64,000 nucleotides of DNA from an uncultured Oscillospiraceae bacterium (GCA_900539695.1 UQDG01000014.1:8476-72475), one strand, 5' to 3'; numbered from the stretch's first letter, positions 1 to 8,899 are shown. Made by a program: numbers and translations. The notes: a model not told the origin generated them from the letters alone.

Positions 1-1
1 G

Positions 2-394
2 CCTGCGCACAAGGGCCGCATCGTCAACGTCAGCTCTTTGAGCGCTCTGCAGGGCAAGGCCAAGTATACGGCCTACTCGGCCAGTAAAGCAGCCATCAAC
101 GGCTTCACCCGTGCGCTGTCTACCGAGTGGTGCGCCCAGGGCATCAACGTCAATGTGCTGTCCCCGGGGCTGGTCGTTACCGATATCAACCGCGCCACCG
201 TCATGGCAAACCCCGACGGCTACCGCCGCCGCATCGAGGCCATCCCCCGCGGGGTGCCCGGCCGTGTCGAGTGGCTCGTCGGTCCCGTTGTGATGCTGCT
301 CAGCCCCGGCAGTGTGCATCTGACGGGCCAGGTGATTTGCGTCGATGGCGGTATTTCTACCGGCGATACCTTTGTGATGGATAAAAAACAGTAA
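2..394 (+). CDS. SDR family oxidoreductase, C-terminal part (5' end outside window)
   Basis: This is the C-terminal part of a short-chain dehydrogenase/reductase; the reading frame is open from the window edge. The catalytic motif YSASK gives the Tyr-x3-Lys pair, preceded by the VNVSS strand carrying the catalytic serine region. The end has the usual SDR pattern GQVICVDGG. SDRs reduce or oxidise alcohols and ketones with NAD(P)H in the cytoplasm. About half of a normal 250-residue protein is visible, so the cofactor-binding motif cannot be checked. It lies 22 bp before a CoA-transferase gene on the same strand and probably belongs to the same acyl-CoA operon. The substrate is unknown. Confidence 0.9.
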   Translation, partial: PAHKGRIVNVSSLSALQGKAKYTAYSASKAAINGFTRALSTEWCAQGINVNVLSPGLVVTDINRATVMANPDGYRRRIEAIPRGVPGRVEWLVGPVVMLLSPGSVHLTGQVICVDGGISTGDTFVMDKKQ

Positions 395-416
395 AAAGTA
401 AAAAGGAGAACGGACG

Positions 417-1625
417 ATGAGAACAGGACCCCTTACTTCTTTAAAAGTAATCGAACTTTGCAATGTGGTGGCAGGTCCGTTTGCTGGCTCTCTGCTGGCA
501 GACTGGGGCGCGGATGTCATTAAAATCGAGATGCCTGGCAAGGGCGATCCCTTCCGCGCGTTTTTGCCCTACGATGACGCCAACCACGAGGTCAGCTTGC
601 GCTGGATCACGATGGGCCGCAACAAGCGCTGCGTTACGCTGGACTTGCACGGTGAAAAAGGCCACAAGATCTTGCTGGACCTCGTCAAAGATGCCGATCT
701 CGTTATCGAGAACTTCCGCCCCGGCACGCTGGAAAAGTGGGGCATCGGCTACGACGCGATGAAAGCCGTCAACCCCAAGGTCGTGCTGGTGCGCATCTCC
801 GGTTACGGCCAGACCGGCCCCTACCACAAAAAGGCGGGCCTTGGCACGCCAGTTACAGCCTACTCGGGCTTTACCGGATTCCACGGCTATCCCGACCGCG
901 CTCCAATCAGTCCGGGCGTGCCGCTGGCGGACTTGATGGCCGGTATGTACGCCGTCATGGGTGGCCTGAGTGCCGTGATGAACGTCGTAAAGAACGGCGG
1001 CGAGGGGCAGGTCGTGGATGTTTCCCTCTACGAACCGCTGCTGCGCACGATGGAAGATAAGATCACCAACTACTCTGTCAACAAAAAGCTGCCCAAGATC
1101 GAGCCGCTTTACACCGGCGCGGCCAGCCCTGCCAACTACTACCGCGGCACCGACGGCCGGTGGTTCGTGCTGGCGGCCAGCACCCAGAACACCTGGAGCC
1201 GCCTGCCCGAAGCCATGGGCATGCCCGAACTGTTGACCGACCCGCGCTTTGTGACCAACACAGACCGTGTAGCCCACCACGAAGAACTGGACAAGATCAT
1301 CGACGACTGGAGTAGCCACTACGCCACCGCGCGCGAGGTGTGCAAGTACCTCGATGGCTTCGGCGTCCCGGCTACGCCCATCAACTATATCGACGATATC
1401 TTCAAGGACGAGCAGATGAACTACCGTGAGAGCCTCAAGCATGTGCAGCATCCCGTGCTGGGGGACGTGGTCGTTCCGGGCATTTTCCCGGTTTACTCGG
1501 GTACGCCCTGCACCATCGACCACCTTGGCCCCGAGATGGGCAGCTCTAACGAGGATGTGTACGGCCACGACCTGCAGATGAGCGAAGCCGAGATTGAAGA
1601 ACTGAAAGAGGAAAAAATCATTTAA
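417..1625 (+). CDS. CaiB/BaiF (type III) CoA-transferase
   Basis: A 402-residue protein of the family III CoA-transferases, which move CoA between carboxylic acids through an enzyme-bound aspartyl-CoA intermediate. The N-terminus (LKVIELCNVVAGPFAG, then LADWGADVIKIE) is typical. The expected catalytic aspartate is Asp172 in LADLMAGMYA, matching Asp169 of formyl-CoA transferase. Length is normal. An AAGGAGAA site sits just before the ATG. It is followed by an HMG-CoA lyase-like gene and a crotonase gene, so its likely job is to activate a dicarboxylic or hydroxy acid for that pathway. Human SUGCT, a member of this family, uses succinyl-CoA to activate glutarate and 3-hydroxy-3-methylglutarate. 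That parallel is suggestive only. Confidence 0.93.
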   Translation: MRTGPLTSLKVIELCNVVAGPFAGSLLADWGADVIKIEMPGKGDPFRAFLPYDDANHEVSLRWITMGRNKRCVTLDLHGEKGHKILLDLVKDADLVIENFRPGTLEKWGIGYDAMKAVNPKVVLVRISGYGQTGPYHKKAGLGTPVTAYSGFTGFHGYPDRAPISPGVPLADLMAGMYAVMGGLSAVMNVVKNGGEGQVVDVSLYEPLLRTMEDKITNYSVNKKLPKIEPLYTGAASPANYYRGTDGRWFVLAASTQNTWSRLPEAMGMPELLTDPRFVTNTDRVAHHEELDKIIDDWSSHYATAREVCKYLDGFGVPATPINYIDDIFKDEQMNYRESLKHVQHPVLGDVVVPGIFPVYSGTPCTIDHLGPEMGSSNEDVYGHDLQMSEAEIEELKEEKII

Positions 1626-1659
1626 GATGGCCTGGGATGGCCGGAAAGGGGAACCCACG

Positions 1660-2592
1660 ATGCTGAATCTGCCCAAACGGATCTATATCAAAGAGGTCGG
1701 CCCGCGAGACGGCCTGCAAATCGAAAAAACTTTTGTGCCCACCGCCACCAAAATCGAGATGATCGACCGCCTGTCCCAGTGCGGCTTTGCCGATATCCAG
1801 TCCGCTGCTTTTGTACATCCCAAGGCTGTGCCCAACATGGCGGATGCTGAGGAAGTGCTGTCGGGCATTACCCGCCAACCGGGCGTGGAGTACAGCGCTC
1901 TGGTGCCCAACCTCCGCGGCTTCCAGCGTGCCGCTGCTGCCGGGGTCAAGCGGGTGGAGCTTACGCTTTCAGCCACCGACTCCCACAACATCAACAATAT
2001 GAACATGACGACCGAGCAATCAATCAAAATGATCGAGCAGTGCCTGAATAGCGGGCTTGATGTTGACCTCATCGTGGGTTTGGCGGTCACGTTCGGCTGC
2101 CCGTTTGAAGGTGTGCCGACGTTCTCTCGCCTTAAATTTGTGCTGGATCGGCTCTCTGCCATGGGCATCAAGGCGGTCGGCCTAGGGGATACCTCGGGCG
2201 TAGCCACGCCGCTGCAAGTGTACAACACCACCAGCCGTCTGCTGGATGCCTACCCGGATATCAACTTCTTCTTCCACCCGCACAACACCCACGGCAACGC
2301 CATGGCCAACGTGTTTGCCGCCATGCAGGCTGGCATTACGCACTTTGATTCGTCGGTCGCCGGGTTGGGTGGCTGCCCCTACGCGCCCGGTGCGTCCGGC
2401 AATATCGCCACTGAGGATCTTGTCGATACCATGAATGAGATGGACATCGAGACCGGCATTGACATTGACCGTCTGCTTGATACAGCCCGCTTTGTGCGGG
2501 AAGCGCTCGGCCACAGTGACAGTGCCACCCTGCGTGCGGGCAAGATCTCGGACCTTTCGGTCGAGGGCCCGCACCACCAGTGCAACCGCTGA
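1660..2592 (+). CDS. Hydroxymethylglutaryl-CoA lyase-like aldolase
   Basis: A 310-residue TIM-barrel enzyme of the HMGL-like family. It starts with the motif EVGPRDGLQ, which carries the catalytic Arg and metal-binding Asp. It also has HPHNTHGNA with metal-binding histidines and the HMG-CoA lyase signature GLGGCPYAPGASGN with the active-site Cys. The family cleaves 3-hydroxy-3-methylglutaryl-CoA, or close analogues, into acetyl-CoA and acetoacetate. The ATG at 1660 is chosen because GGAAAGGGG lies just upstream and homologues begin near this point; an in-frame ATG at 1627 has no good ribosome site. Close spacing to its neighbours implies one transcript. The true substrate may be another 3-hydroxyacyl-CoA. 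Confidence 0.92.
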   Translation: MLNLPKRIYIKEVGPRDGLQIEKTFVPTATKIEMIDRLSQCGFADIQSAAFVHPKAVPNMADAEEVLSGITRQPGVEYSALVPNLRGFQRAAAAGVKRVELTLSATDSHNINNMNMTTEQSIKMIEQCLNSGLDVDLIVGLAVTFGCPFEGVPTFSRLKFVLDRLSAMGIKAVGLGDTSGVATPLQVYNTTSRLLDAYPDINFFFHPHNTHGNAMANVFAAMQAGITHFDSSVAGLGGCPYAPGASGNIATEDLVDTMNEMDIETGIDIDRLLDTARFVREALGHSDSATLRAGKISDLSVEGPHHQCNR

Positions 2593-2611
2593 GGCGGGGA
2601 AAGGAGCGGCT

Positions 2612-3355
2612 ATGCAAACCAGACAACAGGTTTTTTGCGAGATCAAAGACCATATCATGCTGATACGCGTAGACAATCCCGAAACGAAAAACGGTCTGGA
2701 TTGGGACGGCATCGAACAGCTGGCCCGCAGCTATGAAGAACTGCAAGCCAACCCAGATGTGCGCGTGGGCATCGTCACCGGCAACGAGCAGTATTTTTAC
2801 ACCGGCGGCCGCGTGGACCCCAACGCCCCGGGCGAGAAAGACAAGTATACCGACGCCCTGACGCATTTTTTGAAGGCATCCGGCGCCGTGACCAAGCCGA
2901 TGATCGCCGCCGTCAACGGCGACTGCATGAAAGCGGGCATGGGGGTGCTGGCATTGTGCGATTTCGCTGTGGCGCGTAAGGGCGTGGTATTCAACTTCCC
3001 AGAAGTGCGTATGGGTGGTGTGCCGATGATGGTGCTGGTGGATATCGTGGATGCCATGCCCCGCAAACGCGCGTTGGAAGCTCTGCTGACCAGTTGGGAT
3101 CTTTCTGCCGAGGAGGCCTTGCAGATGGGTCTTGTCAACCGCGTGGTAGCCAAAGAGGAATTTTGGCCCACGGTCTACCGCTTTGCCGATGTGATGCTGG
3201 CTACCCAGCCGTGGCTGATCGACATGACAAAGCAGGCCTACGAGGATATGGTTCACCTGAAGACCCGCGAGGAACGCATTGCCCATGCCGATAAAATGCT
3301 GCGCGGCGATGTGCTGCACAACATGGCGACCCACGAAACGACCTACAATGTGTAA
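2612..3355 (+). CDS. Enoyl-CoA hydratase/isomerase (crotonase) family protein
   Basis: A 247-residue crotonase-fold protein. The oxyanion-hole regions are visible as FYTGGRVD and as NGDCMKAGMGVLALCDFAVA. The substrate region FNFPEVRMGGVP follows. The ATG at 2612 has AAAGGAG directly upstream; the reading frame is open much further up but overlaps the lyase gene and looks unlike protein there. Crotonases hydrate or isomerise enoyl-CoA thioesters. In this operon it could hydrate a methylglutaconyl-CoA-like intermediate to the substrate of the lyase, which is inference. The position usually held by a catalytic Glu is not obvious, so hydratase and isomerase activity cannot be told apart. Confidence 0.9.
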   Translation: MQTRQQVFCEIKDHIMLIRVDNPETKNGLDWDGIEQLARSYEELQANPDVRVGIVTGNEQYFYTGGRVDPNAPGEKDKYTDALTHFLKASGAVTKPMIAAVNGDCMKAGMGVLALCDFAVARKGVVFNFPEVRMGGVPMMVLVDIVDAMPRKRALEALLTSWDLSAEEALQMGLVNRVVAKEEFWPTVYRFADVMLATQPWLIDMTKQAYEDMVHLKTREERIAHADKMLRGDVLHNMATHETTYNV

Positions 3356-3382
3356 CCCCCGCCCCGCGAAAGGAGAATGGCC

Positions 3383-3577
3383 ATGAAAGAGGTGCCCATC
3401 TGGGAAAAATCCAACCTGACACTGGAAGAAGCCGCCGCCTACTCCAGCATCGGCGTCAACAAGATTCGCGAGCTCTCCAACGATGAAAACTGTCCCTTCG
3501 TCCTCTGGGTCGGCAGCAAACGGCTTATCAAACGTAAGCTGTTTGATAAGTACATTGAAGAGTGCTACTCGATTTAA
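3383..3577 (+). CDS. Tn916-type excisionase (Xis) homologue, orphan
   Basis: A 64-residue winged-helix DNA-binding protein. The N-terminus (VPIWEKSNLTLEEAAAYSSI) and the C-terminal pattern (KRLIKRKLFDKYIEE) resemble Tn916 Xis, which bends DNA at element ends and steers the integrase towards excision. GAAAGGAG lies 7 bp before the chosen ATG; another ATG six bases upstream overlaps this spacing. In Tn916-like elements xis is followed at once by a tyrosine integrase gene. None is present here, and the stop codon runs directly into a fragment of another gene. It is therefore probably a leftover of an integrative element, or has been recruited as a small regulator. Confidence 0.75.
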   Translation: MKEVPIWEKSNLTLEEAAAYSSIGVNKIRELSNDENCPFVLWVGSKRLIKRKLFDKYIEECYSI

Positions 3578-3649
3578 TTGGGAAACAATTCCGGCACCTA
3601 CACCGGCACCGTAACCTTTACCGTCAGCGTTGATAAGGCAACCACCTAA
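3578..3649 (+). pseudogene. C-terminal scrap of a beta-sandwich surface protein
   Basis: The codons right after the excisionase stop, in the same frame, encode a short peptide with GTYTGTVTFTVSVD followed by a stop. Alternating Thr/Val strands of this form are typical of the last beta strand of camelysin/TasA-like or WxL-like secreted proteins. There is no start codon or body of such a gene. I read it as a deletion junction joining the excisionase end to a lost gene. Identification rests on about 22 residues only. Confidence 0.4.
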
Positions 3650-3656
3650 AGTATAA

Positions 3657-3699
3657 CAGCACCAGCCGTCGCGCCCCCCGTGACGGCTGGTGCTGTCTT
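3657..3699 (+). terminator. Intrinsic terminator
   Basis: Arms CAGCACCAGCCGTC and GACGGCTGGTGCTG pair perfectly around an 11-base loop and are followed by TCTTA. This ends the acyl-CoA/excisionase transcription unit. The U-tract is weak. Confidence 0.7.
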
Positions 3700-3705
3700 A
3701 CTGCC

Positions 3706-3741
3706 CTGCCGTTACCGCTTCACCTGCGGTAACGGCAGTTT
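3706..3741 (+). terminator. Second hairpin, terminator-like
   Basis: Arms CTGCCGTTACCGC and GCGGTAACGGCAG pair perfectly around a 7-base loop and are followed by TTTA. It lies a few bases after the first terminator, giving a tandem pair. Confidence 0.6.
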
Positions 3742-3994
3742 ACGTCATGTGAGCGTACCGCGGTGTCCGGCCTTGCCGTAGGCGTCCACCTCCCCGAAGC
3801 GGCAGGATAGCATATCATGATTGCATCTGGTAAACGGTCTCTGTTCAACTCGGTCTGACCAGTAGAGCCTTCCTGAACTGCACAACAGCCTGGAACGTTT
3901 GAACAAAGCCCTGCCATCGGATGCCATAGCTGTTTGCAAACTCAAAGACTTTGATGGCGGCAGCCTTGTGCAGAAAGTCAAGCATGCGCATTAC
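3742..3994. other. Gene-free stretch, possibly eroded coding DNA
   Basis: No convincing gene. Open frames on both strands are short and lack ribosome sites. On the minus strand one frame reads AIKVFEFANSYGI and GFVQTFQAVVQF, which looks protein-like, but I cannot assign it to a family. It may be a remnant left by the same event that stranded the excisionase. Confidence 0.4.
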
Positions 3995-4041
3995 AAAAAG
4001 GGAAGGACCTGTTCCTCACAGATTCTTCCCTTTTATTTTTT
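3995..4041. terminator. Bidirectional terminator
   Basis: AAAAAGGGAAG and CTTCCCTTTTATTTTTT form a hairpin with A-runs on one side and T-runs on the other, so it can work on both strands. It sits directly beyond the 3' end of the minus-strand lipoprotein gene. Confidence 0.7.
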
Positions 4042-4050
4042 CTACCCTGT

Positions 4051-5835
4051 TTACTTCTTGATCTCCGCCGTCTCCACGATGAACTTTACGCTGCCAATGT
4101 CTCCGTTGTGCAAGCCGCTGAAGGTCTGGTAGTTTTTGCCCGCCTGCTGGACGGCTTTCAGGCGGCGGACTACGTTGCGCAGGTCGCCGCCCAGGTCATC
4201 GGAAAGGTTGTCGGTGTTTTTATCGCTGAACTCCTGCACGCCGTCGTGGAGTTCTGCTGCACCATCGTGGAGTTCAGCCAGGCCCTCGTACATGGCGTCG
4301 CTGGCGTCGTCCAACTTGGCGCTGCCTTCGGCCAGGGCGTCTGCCCCCTGGCTGACCTGGCCAACCGCTTTTACGTAGGTGTCGGCACCGCGGGCCAGCT
4401 CGGCACTGCCGCTGGCAAGCTGGTCCAGGCCGGTCTGCAGCTGGCAGATGCCGCTGCCAAGCTGGCTCATGAGGACCCCGGAGACCGTACCGGCCACGCC
4501 CTGCACCATGGCAGGGGTGTCGTTTTGCAGCGCTTTGCCCATGGCCACGCCTACTGCGCCCAGTACGGCCTGCTGCTGCTCCCCGGTAAGGCCAGCCGCC
4601 GTCAGGGCAGCCAGCAGGTCCGCATCGGTCACGGTATCCGTTACCACGGTCGTGCCATAATTGGAAATTACCGGCGCCAGCTGCTCGTCCAGCTGGGCCA
4701 TCATCTCGTCATTGCTGCCCGTATCGCCGGAGGTCATCCCACCGACGGCTCCACTGACCGCACTCAAACCGTCCCGCAGGGCGTTGGCACCGTCCACCAG
4801 GGCCGTGCCGCTGTCATACAGTTGGGTCAGGCCGTCGGCCAGGGCTTCGGCGCCCTCGTTCAGGCCCTGCACGCCGTCGGCGTACTCGTGGAAGCCATCA
4901 TACAGTGCCTGCACGCCGTCGGCCAAAGCGCCGGTACCGTCCGCCAGTTCGTCGGCGGCGTCGGTCAGGTCGTCCAGCGTGTCGCTCAAATTGTCCAGGT
5001 CGGACAGGTCGCCGGTGTCCAGATCATCCAGCGCCGAGGGAGTCAGGATCGTGGCCGTAAAGTCCAGCGAGAAGTCGGTCACATCGGCGCTCACTTCAAA
5101 ATAAGCGGGGATCTCGGTGTCCTCCAGCGGCTCAAACTCGGTCAGGCGCAGGCTGTCCGCCAGACCTGGCATCGCGGTGCCCAGCACGGCCGTTGTGCCG
5201 TCCAGCTCCATAACCTTGCCGTTGTCGGCCTCAATATTAGAGAACTTGTCCCCGTCCAAAATCACCGCTGTGATGGCCGTAAACGGCACGCAGACCGTGT
5301 ACTCCTGCCCATCCACCGTGACGGTCTCGCGGGTGTGGTTGGTGTAGTCAAAGCGGATGCGCACCCGGCCGCTCTGCCCGGCCAGGTCAGCGGGGGCGGT
5401 TTCCACGCCGTTTAAGTAGTAGGTCACCCGGGTGGTCACCGGCAGGGCGGCGTCGGACTTGCCCTCGTAGGTGATGGCATTACCGCTGTTCTCCCAGGTC
5501 AGGGCGTTGTCGGCGCCGGTGGTGTACGCCTCATCACCCTCTTTGTTGATGATGTCCCGCAGGGCGGCCACGTCTTCAATCGTCGCGCCGTCGCGGGCCT
5601 TCAGCACAGCTTCCACCGTGGTCTCGGTCACGGTGCCGTCGGCGTCGGCCTTGGCGTAGACGGTCTCAGCCTTATCCACGCCGCCGGGCGTGGTCTTGGG
5701 GGCAGAGGTCTGCGCCGTCGTCTCGGTCACGGCAACAGGGGCGTCCGCCGAGGTGGTTTCCGCCGTGCCGGCCGCCTGGCCGCAGGCCGAAAGCAGCAGC
5801 GCCGCAGACAAAAGTATCGGTATCGTTTTTTTCAT
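4051..5835 (-). CDS. Heptad-repeat lipoprotein, partner of ABC exporter
   Basis: A 594-residue predicted lipoprotein. The signal peptide MKKTIPILLSAALLLSACG has a lipobox ending at Cys18. Roughly residues 60-260 form a globular region. The second half has many seven-residue repeats of the form L-x-x-G or A-D-G (ALADGVQALYDG, ELADGTGALADG), as in YhgE-like and MmpL-associated proteins. These repeats are thought to form long helical rods outside the membrane. The gene starts 6 bp after the stop of an FtsX-like permease gene, which itself follows an ATPase gene, so it is very probably the extracellular part of that transport system. The base composition is like that of its neighbours. The substrate is unknown. 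Confidence 0.82.
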   Translation of the reverse strand: MKKTIPILLSAALLLSACGQAAGTAETTSADAPVAVTETTAQTSAPKTTPGGVDKAETVYAKADADGTVTETTVEAVLKARDGATIEDVAALRDIINKEGDEAYTTGADNALTWENSGNAITYEGKSDAALPVTTRVTYYLNGVETAPADLAGQSGRVRIRFDYTNHTRETVTVDGQEYTVCVPFTAITAVILDGDKFSNIEADNGKVMELDGTTAVLGTAMPGLADSLRLTEFEPLEDTEIPAYFEVSADVTDFSLDFTATILTPSALDDLDTGDLSDLDNLSDTLDDLTDAADELADGTGALADGVQALYDGFHEYADGVQGLNEGAEALADGLTQLYDSGTALVDGANALRDGLSAVSGAVGGMTSGDTGSNDEMMAQLDEQLAPVISNYGTTVVTDTVTDADLLAALTAAGLTGEQQQAVLGAVGVAMGKALQNDTPAMVQGVAGTVSGVLMSQLGSGICQLQTGLDQLASGSAELARGADTYVKAVGQVSQGADALAEGSAKLDDASDAMYEGLAELHDGAAELHDGVQEFSDKNTDNLSDDLGGDLRNVVRRLKAVQQAGKNYQTFSGLHNGDIGSVKFIVETAEIKK

Positions 5836-5841
5836 ATCCCA

Positions 5842-8169
5842 TCACTCCACATTCTTCAGCGCTTCGTCCATCGGCACGCGAATGATGCGGCGGTACTCCA
5901 GTACCGCCACCACCGCGTAGGTAGCCAGGCCCGCCGCCAGCATGCGCGGGTACAGCGTGGGCGAGACCCACATCTCGATCCAGCCGGTCATGCTTTCCAT
6001 CATGACAGCGCGGAAAAGGAACTTCATCACGTATACTTCGATCGGCAGGCTGATGACCAAGCACAGCACGACCACCACCGTGGTGGACAGCAGATACAGC
6101 CGGGCAATCTCGCTGCCGTTGTAGCCTAAAATTTTCGTCATCGAGATGGATTGGGCGTTCTTCTCGATGATCATCTTGCTTAGCAGGTAGACGACCACGA
6201 AGAAGATCATCACGGCAAAGCCGTTGACCAGCCCCATGGAGGCCCCCATCGAGACCATCAGCTGGCGGGAAACTTTCGTCAGCTGGTCCAGGTCGATGAC
6301 CGAGCCGACGTATTCATCCTTGATCTCGGTCAGCGGTGCGTCGGAGAAATAGCCGCCGTAGTAGCCGTCGCCCAGGTCGAACACTTCGTTCAGCTTTTCC
6401 CGGGGCATAAAGACGGCCAGCGCACCCATGTAATCATACACGCCGTCCACCGTAAAGGTATAGGTCGTATCTTCGTACTTTTCCCGCAGGGTAATCGTGT
6501 CCCCTGCGCCCAGTGCGTACTTGTCGGCGTAGGCCGAGGACAGGTAGACGCCATCCCCCGGCAGCTGCACGTAACGGCTGTCCGGCTCTACACCGTACAG
6601 CAGCACGCTCTCGCTTTTGGCCGCGCCGCCCTCGTCGGTGCCCAGGGTCTGCAGGCTGTAGGCGCTGAACTTTTCGGCGTTGTTTTCCTCGGTATCGGTC
6701 TCCATGCGGAACTGCAGCATCGAGAGCAGGGCATTCAGCTTGCGGTCCTCGTCCATGGCGCTGTAGGGGATCTGCAGCATCGTCTGGGTGTTGCTCAGCA
6801 TGTTGTCCGCGATCGTATCACTGTAATGGTTCAGCGCATCGGGCAGGATCATGCCAAAACTGAGCAGCAGATTGGCGAACAGCACGCCCACAAACAGCAC
6901 CACATAACTGCCCAGGTTTTGCAAAATCACGCGGGTGCGGAACCGTCCAAAAAACGGCAGTGCCGACGGCAGGGGCAGGGCATGCTTGCGGTTAGCGTGG
7001 CGGCTGAGGTCATGCCGCAAAAATTGCAGCGGGGAGATGCGCATCGTGCGGGAAAGCACCAGCCAGTTGATGAAGATCATCAACGCCACCGGGATGACTG
7101 TCGTCATCCAGAACGCATCGGCGTTCCAGCGTGTGACATAGGTGGGCAAGCTGTAACTGCCATAGTACATGTCGACGCAGACGTTTTTGAGCACCGTGTA
7201 CCCCAGTACATTGCCCACCGCCGCGCTGATAAGGGTGACCACCACCGGCATGGCCATGTAGTGGTGCACCAGCTCGCCCCGGCTGTAGCCGGAGGCCCGC
7301 AGCGTGCCGATGACGCCCGCCTCTTTGGCGATGGTATTGGACGTAGTAACGGAAAACACAAAGGCCATAATGGCAATGACGATGTAGAGCAACACGGCAA
7401 TCATGGCGCGGTCGCTGCCCAGGTCGTCACCGGTAAAGATGATGGCCTGGTTCTCATACTCGGGCACAAAATCCTGCAGGGACGCCGTTTTGTTGACGAC
7501 TTTCATAAAGTCGGTGGCTGCGTCCTTCTCGGCGCGGTCGTCCACCGGGGCGGTGTCGTACTGCCAGGCGTAGTTCCAGGTCTGCTGTTCTGGCAGGGCA
7601 TCGAACGCCTCCTGCGTGACGATGGCCACACCGAACTTGATGGCGTCGAACATCGTGTCCGTATTATCCTTAAACAGGCAGCTGTAATCCGGCAGGGCCA
7701 CATAGCCGGTGACGGTCCAGGTCTGACCGTTTGTGTCGGTCACGGTATCGCCCACCGCGATGCCGTTGTTCTCGGCATACATGCGGTCCAGGCCCATCTC
7801 ACCGGGGGCGGCAGGCATGGCACCCTGCATCAGGCAGACGGTGTTGACCTGGGTGCGGTCCGGGTAGATGCGCAGCGTGCTGCCGTTTTCCATGGCGGTC
7901 TCACGGTAGTGCAGGTCGTACAGGGTCACACCTGCGCCGGTGATCGCCTTAAGCTGGGCGCGGTTGAGCTGCTTTTCCACGCGGAAGTGGCCATCCTCGA
8001 TGTTGTATTTCTCAAAGCCCTCATTGTAGGCGGCGATCATGCTGGAGCCGGCCACAAGGAAGCCCGACACAAAGCCGATGGTGGCGATGAGCAGAATGGC
8101 GATGACGGCGTACTTGCCCATCTCGCTGCGCAGTTCGCGCAGCATGCGTTTGTTTAAAGGGTTCTTCAC
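5842..8169 (-). CDS. FtsX-like ABC transporter permease
   Basis: A 775-residue membrane protein of the MacB/FtsX permease type. One N-terminal membrane helix (YAVIAILLIATIGFVSGFLV) is followed by a large extracellular domain, then two further groups of three helices near the middle and C-terminus, giving the duplicated FtsX layout. I chose the GTG at 8169, which has AAAGGGGG upstream; the open frame extends to 8220 but would then overlap the upstream ATPase gene by 38 bp. The start of the coding sequence lies 13 bp after that gene. Such permeases transmit ATP-driven motion to a periplasmic or surface partner instead of forming a classical channel. Together with the ATPase and the heptad-repeat lipoprotein it forms a three-gene unit. 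Confidence 0.9.
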   Translation of the reverse strand: MKNPLNKRMLRELRSEMGKYAVIAILLIATIGFVSGFLVAGSSMIAAYNEGFEKYNIEDGHFRVEKQLNRAQLKAITGAGVTLYDLHYRETAMENGSTLRIYPDRTQVNTVCLMQGAMPAAPGEMGLDRMYAENNGIAVGDTVTDTNGQTWTVTGYVALPDYSCLFKDNTDTMFDAIKFGVAIVTQEAFDALPEQQTWNYAWQYDTAPVDDRAEKDAATDFMKVVNKTASLQDFVPEYENQAIIFTGDDLGSDRAMIAVLLYIVIAIMAFVFSVTTSNTIAKEAGVIGTLRASGYSRGELVHHYMAMPVVVTLISAAVGNVLGYTVLKNVCVDMYYGSYSLPTYVTRWNADAFWMTTVIPVALMIFINWLVLSRTMRISPLQFLRHDLSRHANRKHALPLPSALPFFGRFRTRVILQNLGSYVVLFVGVLFANLLLSFGMILPDALNHYSDTIADNMLSNTQTMLQIPYSAMDEDRKLNALLSMLQFRMETDTEENNAEKFSAYSLQTLGTDEGGAAKSESVLLYGVEPDSRYVQLPGDGVYLSSAYADKYALGAGDTITLREKYEDTTYTFTVDGVYDYMGALAVFMPREKLNEVFDLGDGYYGGYFSDAPLTEIKDEYVGSVIDLDQLTKVSRQLMVSMGASMGLVNGFAVMIFFVVVYLLSKMIIEKNAQSISMTKILGYNGSEIARLYLLSTTVVVVLCLVISLPIEVYVMKFLFRAVMMESMTGWIEMWVSPTLYPRMLAAGLATYAVVAVLEYRRIIRVPMDEALKNVE

Positions 8170-8182
8170 GCGCAAGCCCCCT

Positions 8183-8881
8183 TTACCATTCCAGGTCCTG
8201 CGCGGGGACCTTGACCGCATTGGTCTCGTTGCTGCGGATGGCGCCGTCGCGCAGACGCACCACGCGGTCGGCCATCAGGCGGATGGCGTCGTTGTGGGTG
8301 ACCATGATGACGGTGTTGCCGTACTTCTGGTTGACGGTCTCTATGAGCTTCAGTATCTCCTTGCTGGTCTTGTAATCCAGCGCGCCGGTGGGCTCATCGC
8401 AAAGCAGGATGTCCGGATTCTTAACGATGGCACGGCCAATGGAGGTGCGTTGCTGCTGGCCGCCGGAAAGCTGGTTGGGCAGTTTTCCGCGGTGATCCCA
8501 CAGGCCCAGCAGGTGGAGCAGCTCGTCCACATCCAGCGGGCGGCGGGAGAGGTAAGCGCCCACCTCGATGTTTTCCCGCACGGTCAGGTTAGGGATGAGG
8601 TTGTACATCTGGAAAATGTAGCCCAGATGGCGGCGGCGGTAGAGGGTCAGGGCCTTCTCGTTCATATCGGCCATACGCTCGCCGTCGATGAGAATGTCGC
8701 CGGAGTCGGCGCGGTCGATGCCGCCCAGGATGTTGAGCAGCGTGGACTTGCCGGAGCCGGACGGACCCAGCAACACGCAGAATTCGCCTTTTTCCACGGC
8801 CAGGTCGATGCCTTTCAGCACCTGGACCCGGTTTTCACCGCTGCCAAAAGACTTTTTGATCTGATTCAGTTCAAGAAACAC
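8183..8881 (-). CDS. ABC transporter ATP-binding protein, MacB/LolD type
   Basis: A complete 232-residue ATPase. Walker A is GPSGSGKST, the signature is LSGGQQQR and Walker B is [12 protein letters not shown]; the D-loop and the switch histidine (MVTHND) are present. The TGALD after Walker B is typical of the MacB/LolD/LptB-like export group. AGAGGAG precedes the ATG. It is the first gene of a three-gene unit with the FtsX-like permease and a lipoprotein. Expression is probably driven by the strong promoter directly upstream, which has an inverted repeat between the -10 box and the gene. Typical substrates of such systems are antimicrobial peptides, lipoproteins or signals; nothing here decides which. 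Confidence 0.95.
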   Translation of the reverse strand: MFLELNQIKKSFGSGENRVQVLKGIDLAVEKGEFCVLLGPSGSGKSTLLNILGGIDRADSGDILIDGERMADMNEKALTLYRRRHLGYIFQMYNLIPNLTVRENIEVGAYLSRRPLDVDELLHLLGLWDHRGKLPNQLSGGQQQRTSIGRAIVKNPDILLCDEPTGALDYKTSKEILKLIETVNQKYGNTVIMVTHNDAIRLMADRVVRLRDGAIRSNETNAVKVPAQDLEW

Positions 8882-8899
8882 AGGAATGCTCCTCTTTTA

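Noticed and set aside
3720..4132. Small open frames on both strands after the excisionase
   Set aside because: No ribosome sites, no recognisable motifs; possibly eroded DNA. Kept only as an unassigned stretch.
4108..5415. A 435-codon open frame antisense to the heptad-repeat lipoprotein gene
   Set aside because: It mirrors the repeat structure of the real gene, lacks a ribosome site and is rich in His/Gln/Val/Gly as expected for a GC-rich shadow frame.
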